From assembly GCA_019648995.1 (NCBI GenBank), contig BLXT01004955.1, forward strand, positions 598,919 through 632,381: DNA of 33,463 nt, read 5' to 3'. The notes beneath the pieces are model-generated. The model had not been told where the DNA came from. It worked only from the letters and a program-made list of their open reading frames with translations, and did not search any database. The position numbers were made by a program, and so were the translations under genes. Positions 13,101-25,100 of the stretch are shown here, one piece after another. Origin of the DNA: Plakobranchus ocellatus (lineage: Eukaryota > Mollusca > Gastropoda > Plakobranchidae). Within the stretch, counting starts at the first letter, position 1. Each line of letters begins with the position of its first letter.

Positions 13101-16100
13101 AAATCCTTGAACCAAGTCCTCGGCAGCTCTAATGCCAGTGTTTCTCTAATGCGGAAGCCATGTGATCATTGGTGTCTTCCTCCAGCAAAAAAAGGCAGCT
13201 CTCACTAGATGAAAGGGCAAGGCCTTCATGCCAATTGTCAAGAGAGAGAAGGGTGGAGGGAGAGAGGAGAAAAAGTGAGAGAAGGGAGAGGGAGGGAGTT
13301 AGAGAAGGGTTGAAAAGGGCAGAGAAAGAAAGTTAGAAGGAAGGATGAAGGGATAGAAAGAGAAAGATGGAGGGAGAGAGAGAAAGTAATACAGGATATA
13401 TATATATATATATATTACATTTTTCAATGGATATGTTTTTTTCTTTCTTCAAGTGGTTTAGAGCAATTTTAATTCAAACATAAATGTTTTTATCTTAGCT
13501 GAGGATTAATTATAAGACTTGAGAAGCAATCTTATGCTTGAAGCTTTTTTTTTATCATTATTAGGAATATTTTTGGTCAAGAGAATGTCCAATGAATGTT
13601 CTACAACTTGTGTCTCTAAATATCAATCTGTCTTTATGTTCCTCAGGGCTGGAGTTTGACTGTATGGAGGGTGAACTGCCAGCAAGAAGTAAGCACTCAC
13701 TTGTGGCTACTGTGCGTCCAGTCAGACGTATTGCCTACTCATACGCCATCAGCTACCAACTGGTCACTCCTAACTGTAAGTCCATAAAGATTATGATTTT
13801 AGAATATGATTAGATGGAAAATACTGTTGCTGCACTATTGGGTAAAACCAATAGTTCTTTTTAATATGGCCACTGCAAATCTTTCAAATAGATTTTATAG
13901 ATGTTTTGTCAGAGCAATTTCAGATATTCTTTTGGCTGTTGATAAAATAAGGAAAGAAAGAAATCTTTGTCATGTTCATCACTGCCTAAGCTGACAACAT
14001 CAGATACTGGTTAAAGTGTATGAGAAAAAAAAACAGAGCCCTCCGTACTTAGTCTGCCATCACAGAGTTAAGTCCTCCTGTCCACCAGGTGAAGATCCAC
14101 CTGCTGCTGCCAAGGAGCCTCAGCATCTTCTCCACCTGCTGGCTCTCGGTGTGTACCCAGTCATGACTGTCACAGACATCAGGTCTCAGGGCAGCGCTGT
14201 GGGCATCAGCAAGAAAGCTCTCTGGGGACTCTTCTCTATTGACAAGTAAAATATTCACAACAATACTGTGTGGGCCTCCTAATGCAAATGCTTATAAACA
14301 GAATTGCCTGTTATTTGAAAGTATTATCTGGCTTCCGATGTGGCTTTTAAAAACTTAATTAACCAGATAAATATAATGTGGTACTGATAACTAGAATGTA
14401 ATTTGGCTTTGCCAAAGATTTGAGAATGAATGGAGTCCATAGAAATATATGATCATGATTAGGTACCATGTAGAACATAATATGGACATTAAATTCTAAT
14501 CTATTTCTTTTAAGCATTGTGACTCTCTCCTNNNNNNNNNNNNNNNNNNNNNNNNNAAAAAAAAAAAAAAAAAAAAAAAGCCACCAATATTTATGGGAGT
14601 GTGTGTTTATATGAGCAACTAGATAATGAGGCCAAAATTTGTAATTGAATAATTTGAGAGATTGTAATTGCTTTTTTTTTGCTTTTCTGTTTTTTAAATC
14701 TGAATTTTTTTTTATAGCTGCCCCACTACCTTTTTTTAACTCTTCTAATATTTTTTTAGCACAATAATGGTTTTTGAAAATGTACATTCAAATTCTGAAG
14801 TTGCGATTGCTTTTGGAGAGCAAATGTCATCCAATAAAAACATTATATTCACACCTCATTTTTATAAAGAGTTAGTTTTGACTTATAAATTTATGTGCTG
14901 GAGAATTTGCACTTTTTGCACATATTGCATTTTCAATATTTTTTTCATTACAAGTATTGAAATCTTGAAATATCTCTTGATTCTATATTTTGTTTTTGTT
15001 TTGTTTTTGTTTTGCTTCAGACCTAGACTTTTAAAATTCTTTTTGTCTTGTATTTTTGTATACCTGTGATTTTAAATTGGATGATTGAAGTTATTGTTTA
15101 TCTCCAACTTATATTTGACAGCTTGAATGCCTATTTGGACTCTGATCCCTCCTCAGAGGAACTGATGTACAACATAGCGACTCGTCACAGGTCAGTTCTA
15201 CTCTTGTTTTTATAGCAACTCTTTTCTCTTTATTTGGCAATATGAGCCCTCTTTTGTGATATAAAAATAAGCTTTAAATTTTGCTTTATGTTTGATCAGA
15301 GAAAACGTGCCATATTTTGAAATATGTTTAAAAAAAAATAAACGGGGAGGGGAGATAGATAGAGGCATTGCAGTCATTCTTCTTTTGCCAGACTTCTCTC
15401 TTTTGACTTTAGAGTTTCTTTTTTTTTTAATAGGTAAAAAGATTCTTATTTCACTTAAGATATTGTATTTCTTTTTGGCTATTTGTATCTGCATATGCTT
15501 GGTTACTTCAATTATTTGTAGTCATTTAAAAGACAATATTAAACCTAATGGGTTTAATTCAAGTTCTTTTACGGCAATAAATACTTCTACAACTACAAAC
15601 AGAACTAAATCAAATGGTCACATGTAATGAAGAGACATAATAGTTACACTAAGGTTGAGCTCAAGTAAACTCTTTGTTTTATGCCATTGCGTGTAACTTT
15701 TCTTGTGATATATTTTCAGTACCAGGAAACGCCCTAGTTTGCACACAAGGGCTATTCTGGATTTCAACTTTTCCGCAGCGCCCGTTGGCTCAGCCCCATG
15801 TACCATCCACATCATGTTTGAGAATCAAGGAACTGTGACCACAGACTGGTGAGTTCTAATGACCTAAATAGTAATTGGAGAAGTGGTCACTCTTAACTGT
15901 GCCCAAAGATTGGTGAGCTCTGATGACCTAAATAATGGTCTGATGTAGTGGTCGCTCTGAGCTGTGCCCACAGCAAAGTGAATTTTGTTGAGCTAAATAG
16001 TAATCTGAAGTTGTGGTCACTAAGAACTCTGTATGCAGCTGGTTGTGTTCTGTAGAGCTACATAGTGGTCTGAAATAGTGGCCTCTTAGAACTATGTCCG

Positions 16101-19100
16101 CAACAGGGTGTGTTCTGTAGAGCTAAATAGGGATATGAAGTAATGGTCACTCAAAACTATGTCCACAGCTGGTTAAATCTGTAGAGCTAAATAGTGATCT
16201 AAGGTAGCAGTAGTGGTCATTCTGAGTTGTGTTAACAGACTGATAAGTTCTGTTAAAGCTAACTAATGAACTTGAGTAATGGCCAATCTGTTGTGTCAAT
16301 TTAAGTAGAACTAGATCTTACTGCACAGATGATATGCTTAACATGACATAAAAAGAAAGTAAAAATCTTCTCATACAGAGCACCACTGAATATTGAACCT
16401 ATAGTCATATTAAGGATGTGACTAAGTATTAATTCAGTGATCATAAAATCCCTGATAATGATTTTGGAAATTGGTGATGGGGTGGGATGTCGTCAGCATC
16501 ATTGTGTGATATAGGAACTGGCAACCACAATATAAAAGCAAAATTCAAAGATGAATTTTATTTTAGGGCGTTGAGTGAAAATCAACAGGGAGCTTTTACA
16601 AAAATGACAACAGTACTCACAGCACTCCTCCCCCCTCCCCTCTCCTCCTCAAATCCAAAGGTAACATTTTAAATAATATATCTGCAACTGCATTTGAAAG
16701 CTTGGATCCATATATGTTGATTCTTAGTCGGTCAATAAAAAAGAACAACTTTTTAAATAAAAAGAAAAGCTACTTTGATTTTTTCTCAACTGCTCTAAAG
16801 AGTAAAATTCTAAAGAGTAAAATGTCCAGCAGTGTCATTTGACAAAGGCCAGAACTGATTCTAGCATTGATAAGAGATAAGAAATAATCAGGGCAAAACT
16901 ACATGTTTTTATATTTCAAATATCCTGGATTGTTGGCTGTACCTCAGCTCAGTCCTATCATTTTCTCCTGCCTATTTCATGACAATAAAAAACCAATGGG
17001 AAGTTTAAAATTTAGAAAACCTTTTACTTGCTGTAAGGATAGGATGGTTTATTTTCTTGCCCGAAATGATCTTTCTTGTCTCCTGTTTGTTTCCAGGGCC
17101 TTCATGTTCCCTCGAGACATTCAGATGGAGATGGGCTATTGGGCTGAGTCCGGCGACTGCGACCATGATGAGCTGCATGATGTAAGGCTTTCTCTGAATC
17201 TGTCTTGCATCGGCCTCTCCATTCTTATTCCTACCTACCTTCCTGTCTACCTGTCTACCTACTCACTTTCTTTTTATCTACCAACCTATCTCCTTAACTC
17301 GCTACCTATTTATCTATGTAGATTTACCCATATACCATCCTGCTTGCATATCTATCTAATTATCTCCTGCCTTCCTAGCTACCTCTCTCCAATCTGCCTA
17401 CATAGATATCACCCACTTAACTGCTTACATTCAGAAATATTCACTTGCCTATCTACTCAAACTACCCATTTATCTACCAACCTATCTCACTACTTACCTA
17501 CTTACCTATCTCCTTACCCACCTATATTTATCTGCTAACCCACGTTTTTTTTTTTTGTTTACCTATCTACCATATGCCCACCTATCTATTAAGATACTAA
17601 CATACTGACCTGTCTACCTGTCTACTTATCTGCATGCTTCCCTACCTACCCATACCTACTTACATAGTATAAGCCAAGCATCTTCCTCTATACCTACCTT
17701 TCTTTTCACCTATCTGTCTGCCTACCTACTCACTTAACTACCTATACCAGCCTATATGTTATTTTGTATTTTATCTACTAATCTACTTACCTATTTTTAC
17801 ATAACTTTGTATCTACCTACCTAGCTACCTATTTATTTACTATTTCTCCCTTCCCACCTAGTATGTACTTATTTAGCTTTTACTCTATATCTGTCTATAC
17901 ATCCATTTCATTACATTCCTTACAACTATGTGCAGCTTCATCCACACGTCACCAGTAATGGTCTAGTTTACTGCCTTTCTATCTCCATGTGCTTCTGTTC
18001 TTACTCTTCAGTTTCATGCCTGCTTTGCTAGCCAACCTTTTTTCCCCAGCCTTTTTTCAAATGTTCGACAGGTTTTAATCTTTCCTCTCCTAAAATTCAA
18101 AACTTTGATATTTTCCTTGTTCCTTGACCTTTTCATTTTCAAGGCACATTGAATTGAAAAAAAAATCCTGCATGTTTCTCTTGAGGTGACAATAAATTTT
18201 TTTTCCTTTTTAATCTCTCAAACTTAGATGAAAGTGATGGACAACAAACTGTTTCAAGTGTCCCCAAAGAGAGGTACCCTAAAGCCATTTGATTCAGCCA
18301 CTGTTACATTTAACTATCAGCATACAATGGCAGGCACTGACCGTCTCCCCGTACTGCTGAAAATAGCTGGAGGTCGAGAGATCATGCTTAACTTTGTAGG
18401 AGTGACTGTTGAACCAGAGAAACCCTACATTCACTTCCCTAGCAGTAAGCATGTCTTCAGTCCGGTGCCCGTCGGAGAGAAGATCAGCCCCACTCAGGTT
18501 TGTTCTCCCTGCACATAAGTGGAAGAGCATCTTTTTGTTTAGCTCAAGCATTACTTGGGTTATGCATTTGCTGCTGAGGTTTGGGGGGAAAAAAATTAGT
18601 TTTTTGCATAGGCTGCTCACTCTCCTTTATGTCAACATTTTTTTTATAAATCCATTGAGTTGATGAATGCGTCAGTCTCATACAGTCATTCATTGCTCAT
18701 ATGTAAAGTAATGTAGATTAAAGTTTATCAGGTAGAAAAATGCAAGTCTAAAAAATGGATGGATGAAAAAAAAAGCAAAGAGGGAAAAATCTTGAGTCTG
18801 TCAAGAAAATTTTTTAGCATGTACATTTATTTTATCGCAAAGAGATTTAATATCTATGGCAATAAACAGCCAGCTCCAAATGACTATCAACGCTTTTGAC
18901 ATGTTCCTACTTTGGCCTGTTATAGCTGAAAGAGTGAAGTCTTTATTTAGGAATTTACCCTAGAATTATTAAATATGTAAAAGAAAAATATATGAAAATT
19001 ATTTGGTTTTCAAGTGTAAATATCGATCTTTTCACATTCTTCATATCAAATGTATCTAGCACTGAAAAATCAGTGCTATATTCTGAAAGGGCTGAATACA

Positions 19101-22100
19101 AAGATGTCATGCTTCTGGTAATCTTCACTAACATGTTTTTAATATGATAAAGGCCATTCTCTGCTTCAGTGCTCTAACCCTTCCTACAGTGTTTGAGAAA
19201 AAAGGGGACCCGGCTAGAGTAATAACATTTTTTAAACCTTTTTTTTCCTTTGTAAATCTAGATCTAGATAAAAAATACTTCTAAACCTTAAAATTTCAAT
19301 ATTTCAATTTAAAATAATGACTAGGTAGAAGATCCTTATGTAGGCATGCTAGGATGAAAGCTTTTTTCTAAAACAGAGAACTAGAAATTTAAGTGAGGAC
19401 TCTGCTAGAGAAAAATCATTTTCTGTTATTTATTGTCCTCTGTGACATTGCATTCCCTGTCTGCCTACCAGGTGTACGACCTTTACAATGGTGGAGCTGT
19501 GCCTGTGCATTACGAATGTGATCTCACACCTCTTGACATCATCAGACAGGTGAACAATTATTCAAATGTCAAAACATAATGATTTCTTGACTTTTCTTAA
19601 TTTTGATATGTGACACTTTAGTCCTTTACATACTATGAGGCAAGTAAATGCGCAAAACTATTTTGGCAGTGAAAATTCTTTTTTTTTTTATTTTAACACC
19701 CACCATTTTCCTAGAATGTCTGTATGCATCCTTAATTTTGATTGCACAATGTTAAAAAAGAATGAAATGGCCGAATTTTAACCAGACATTTCAGCTGCCA
19801 ATAGTCACAATGGTTGTCACTTTTAGAGTCCTGTGATTTTATCCAGAAACAATGTAGGAAACTCAGACTACCTTGGCCTTCATGCCTCTGGTGGCTAGGG
19901 ATGAAGTTAAAGTGGGAATTTTTGCTATTTCAATCTTGAAATTGCTAAAACTCTATGGTCAAAAACTTTCATCTGACTGTAGAATTGTAGAGCGAGAAAA
20001 TGTCTGCATATAGTTATAAGATATAAATGGCTGAGACTTATTCGTCTTTCCATTCTCATCTCTTCCACTTCTCTACACAACCCATTACTCTAGGAGAATT
20101 TCGATCAGCCAATCTTTGAGTGTCTCAATCCAAAAGGGGAAATTCCACCTGGTCGCTCAGTGTCTATTGAATGGCGTTTCTTCCCTCTTGAGGCAAAGAC
20201 GTATATGGTGAGTTGTGAAACTGAAGGGAAAGCATTACAAATTCAAAAGTAAACTGCTTTTAACTCCATATTGTTTTGACTGTCAAAGCTTGGCTTCATT
20301 ATTTGGGACATTTTATGTTTTTCATTTGAAATTATAAATTCTAAGATAGGTATATGAATTCATAGTCTAAGGTTTTAACTGAAAATAAAACTTTCTGACT
20401 TGTGTCATGTTCTTGCACCAAATTGCAACATGTTTCATAATTGAAAAATCCTGAAACAATAGCTATGAATATATTTTTTTGTAATGTTACATGACATATA
20501 GTGCTTACATATATATATTTGAAACACTGAATCACTGCAAAAGAATTATTTGATCGGCTTTAGACTGCTGCCTGAATCAATACAAAAAAACTGCTGCTGA
20601 GAAAAAGCTATGAAACAAAACAAGAGACTTTTACATCATACTGTGTATTGTCTTGTGTCAAAGGTTGACATCCCTATCAAAGTCCACAATGGTGATACGG
20701 CCATTGTAACTTTCAGTGGCATTGGCTATGACCAGAGGATCATGGGAGATACTATGCCCTTCTCTGACCAGCTGGAAGTGAGCAGCGTCCCGGCGGTGCA
20801 GACAGCAGAAATTCCAGGCCAGGTGAGATTGTAGCTCTGCTCTGCCCATGACTCTATCTCTCTGTTTAGGTAAAACTGGTATTGTATAGGGTCAATTCTC
20901 TTCCTTCAACATAGCAAAAAAAGAGAAGCTTAAAGAAATGATGGCTATGGGAAATTGTTGAACTTTAATTCATCAATTTAATCTATGTCTAAGTTTCTTA
21001 TGTCCCTAATTCATCTACAGTAAAACTTACTGATAAAAAACAATCAAAGCAATGGTTTACAGTGTAAGTTTTTTTTTTCTTTCTAAAAATGCTGTATGCC
21101 TCCTATTTCAGCTGGGCTATCTTTCTGTGGAGCGCATCTCGTTTGGCAACATGCCACTCTTCTCCCAGGCTCGCCGAATGGTGTTTGTGACCAACAAGTC
21201 TAAGGACAGGTCCATCTTCTTTGAGTGGCACGTCACATCACAGGCAGATACTCAGGTATGGTCCGCCTTGGGCTTTTTCTAAAATATGTGACATGTCTGT
21301 CTCTCTCTCACTCTTATAAAGAGTCACTTGAAAGGAAGTATTATCTATAGGAGTTTCTGAGGCAATCTTAAATATCATATTATCCTATTTTTTATATATA
21401 TAGTATTACACATGTTTAATTGTTCCGAGCATTTGACTCTGGTTTGCTTTGACTATTGATACATGGCCTTGCATTAAAAGAGAATGAAATTAAAGAACAT
21501 TTTTGAGATAACCATTTAACCCTATCCATATGAGGTGTTTTATTGCCATATCCGTACGTCGGGGGTTACTGAGTGCCCCTCCCCCCCCTCCCATTTCAAA
21601 TAACAAAATATCAATAAAGTCTTATTTGTATATGTTGGGTACCCGTGTGTTCCCATACCGTATATAGTAAAAAAAATCACCATATACCTATCCGCACAGG
21701 GGAACGGGGGCAACAAAATCACCCCATACTTTACATAGTTTTCAGAAATGACCTCAGGTTAGATTAATATTGATTTTCTGTCAATCATTATCATGTAATC
21801 ATATGTCAAATTGAATTTTTGAGGAATACTGAAAAGCTGAAAAAAAAAAATCCCGTTATAAGTATTTAAAAAAAAATTAAAAACAAGCCTTGAGGTAAAC
21901 AAAATTACCTCACATGTATGGATAGGGTTAAAGATGAAATTTATCGACAAAAATGGCAACAAAGTCAGTATCCATGCATAGCCTTAACAAGTCAGGGTCA
22001 ATGTTCCAAAAAAAAGAAAGAAAAGAATATTCATAGAAAGTATGTTGCAAATTTTGAATTATATATTTGTATGCTACATAAATATAAATATGCTGAAATT

Positions 22101-25100
22101 CAATTTCTTTCACAAATTGTTCTATTTTTTTCTTGTGAACAAATGTTTTCGAACATTATTTTCAATGAGGATCCTACTGTAAATGCAAAATCCATTATTT
22201 TATCATTTGTTTTCTTCTCTGACCTATTCCATCTAGTTTTTGAACATTTACCCAGTGCGTGGAGAGCTTGGCCCTAACCAGGATAAGATGTGCAGGGTAA
22301 CTTTTGTGGCAAGTGGCATTCCCTCTTTCTATGATCTGGACCTTGTTTGTGAGGTAAATATGTTTACAAGAATGTAAAGTTCTCAGTATGAATGTTCTAG
22401 CTGGTTGTTTATGATTGTGATATACATATATATATATATACATCATTACATGTACATACATTATATTACAATGCCTCTCACTCTCTTGCTATCTTTTTCC
22501 AGATTTCTGACCTTCACGAGTACAACAACTACCGGCGACAACTGCAAGCATGGGAGAGAGAGAGGGAGAGGCAGCTGAATGAGTTTACCATCACAGAGCA
22601 TGATCTGAATGCTGATCTGAGGAAACCACAGCTCGTGGACATAATCGTGCGTGAATGATATTGCCTTTTTTTTTCTCTCTCTCTGTCTCTCACTTTCACT
22701 CTCCCTGCTTATCTCTCTTTCTGTTTTGTCTGTAAATATATTATGTACACTTGATTTGCCATTGCATATTACATAAAATATTTGAAAGTCCCAAACAGAA
22801 AGACAGATCCTTAGCTCTTTGTGGCCCACGGATATGAAATTTCCTGTTTAGATAAATGCTGGCAATCCACAATGCTAAAACCCTTAAGAAATATCTAATG
22901 GAACATCTTTTAACCTAATTAAGTCAAAATTAATACCCATTTGTTCTGATTTGATGGTAATATGTTATCGGAGGACTGCCTTAACAAGACAACGAAGAGT
23001 GGATGGAAAAAAGGAATGATAAGGCTCAAAAGAGAGGGTAGAAGAGAGGAGAACAGGAATTAATCCTTCCATTTGACTAAAGTGGGTGAAATTTTACCAT
23101 AAGTATTAAGTAACATCTTATAAATGCTTTTTTACGATCGTACCAATGAAGATTATCAAAGAAATATTGTCTTCGCTATTTTTAAATTTTCAGGCTTTCT
23201 TCAAAAGCAAATGCTTTCAAGTATAGAAACAATGTACTCTAGTTTTTAAATCTCATCAATCCTTCTTTGAATACTAGATTTAAAAGGAAAAGTTAAAAGG
23301 TTCAGGTAGTCAGTTTATTTAGTAATAGGCCTACATCAGCTGGCATGATTCTGTTTGACTTGTTGTCTCCACAGGAGGGCCGACCTGCTAGTCGGCTGTC
23401 CAAGCTTGAGGCACTGGCTGAGGGAAGACCAGTCTCAGCAGATGGAGAACTCAGCAAGTACAAGGTTTGTTACACAAAAATGTGAGACAGGGATAGAGCC
23501 TTTCTGTTACAAGAATCTTTATGATTTCCCCATTGATAATTCCATTTGAAGTGAACATTCAATAATGAACATACTGATTAATTCCCAAAAAAGGCAAGGA
23601 TTTGAAAAATATTACTAGTTGTAAAAATAGCTTTAAGAAAATCTAATAATGGGAAAAGGAAATAATAATAATCATAAAAAAGTGCAAAAATTTAATTGAC
23701 AATAGAGACATCAAAGAAAATAGAAATGATTGTAAAAGAATAGAAAACGAAATCACAGTCTTTTAAACTTGGTTGTATTCTTGCAGAGCCTTTACATTAC
23801 TTTCAAAACTTATCATACTTTAAATGTGTTACAAGAGCATGAAGCTGATTTTGAATTGTTTTGTCATTGCTTTTGGGTTTTGCTTCTCATTTCCCTCTCT
23901 CATCTAAATAATTCAGTGAAAAGTATTTTACAAAGCATTCTAAAGAATGCTCAATTATTTCATGAAATATGATAAAGCGTTGAAAGCTACAGGGACATGT
24001 CCTCAAAGGCCAATAGGCTGATCTTGTTTAAATACAAGCATTCAGCAAAGCCAAATTGTTTTCACCTCTCAGACTCTGCCGCCAATCCGTCAACTGACAG
24101 AAGATGAGAAGCGAATGCTGGACCAGAAAAAGAAAAAGAAAATGTCCCAGTTATGGCAGAGACCTGAGCCTCAGAAGCCGTTCTTGCTGCATCTTGGAGT
24201 CACGGCAAGGACTCATGATACTAAGGAGTTCCAGGTATGATATAATTATGAAATGTGGCTAAGGAAATCAGGCTTGAACTTGATGAAAGATTGCCTCAAA
24301 AGTTTTTATCAATTTGACCTCCAGTGTAGGGCGCTTGATCATTTATTATCATCAATCAGAATTTTAATAAGGAAAAGAAAGTTTCTATACGTCATATGTT
24401 TATAACAAAATTTTATGTTTGAGTATTGGTAAGCATGTGTTTTATGATTTATCATATCCTTTTCAAATCTCTTAAGTATTTAATATAGAAGAATGATTGG
24501 CCTTTAGCCACACGTTTCAGTGCATTGTAATATTTGTAGATGATAATATTGGTTGACTGTGGAAGAGCCACCAGAAGCATGGCAATAGTCATCTTTCTGT
24601 CATGAGCAGCAATGAGCATTACAGTGTCTAAATGTTTTTGAATCTGCTTTTCACTTATTTTTATTTTCCATTCAAATGAGAATATTACACATGTAGATGA
24701 AATCGTCTGTTTTAATTTCAGAGCAATTTCCCCGACGAGTACTACCATTTCTATATTGATCGCACATTCAGCCCAAAGAATCTGGCACAGAAAGTGCAGC
24801 AGCAGAACCTGGTGGCCCCGACTCAACTGCACTGCACCTTGGCAGAGTCTAACATTGTAGCCTCTGTTCTGGGTAACTGTCTCCGGTAAGTGTTGCAGAC
24901 CTTGGCAGATTCCAACATTGTAGCCTTCATTCTAAGTAACTATTTCGTGTAAGTATTGCAGACTTACGAAAGATACGAAGCTGTTTGAGGGATAATGGCG
25001 GCTGAAATGAAAATCCGGCAATGAATAGTTAGTAGCAGACTTTATTTTTGTGCTTTTACCTGCAAAGTTTTGGTTTATGTCTTTTTTTTATTTCCATGGT

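Noticed and set aside
13060..13230. GC-richer block with a minus-strand GGTTCAAGGAT resembling a B box
   Set aside because: There is no matching A box at a sensible distance and no terminal repeats. I could not assign it to any element class.
14063..14088. Alternative acceptor CACAG for exon 16 (at 14061-14065)
   Set aside because: Joining there makes T+AG, a stop at the junction. The TCCACCAG acceptor gives CEDPP... and keeps the conserved frame.
14359..14787. 142-codon minus frame
   Set aside because: It runs through the N gap and homopolymer tract. The composition is Lys/Asn/Phe-rich as expected for AT-rich noise, and it has no recognisable domain.
16903..17538. 211-codon plus frame, the longest in the window
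   Set aside because: It is exon 19 of CFAP65 (17097-17181) read together with flanking intron and the CTAC/CTAT repeat. The low-complexity tail is a by-product of the repeat.
21918..22277. 119-codon plus frame before exon 25
   Set aside because: It starts in the MITE end and runs through AT-rich intron into exon 25 in another frame. No domain.
22461..22829. 122-codon minus frame rich in Arg/Glu/Ser
   Set aside because: It is the complement of exon 26 and of a CT microsatellite, which reads as an RE/SE-rich string. Not a gene.
24452..24832. 126-codon minus frame overlapping exon 29
   Set aside because: It is antisense to a conserved coding exon and continues into intron. No family resemblance. 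A shadow of the real exon plus chance.
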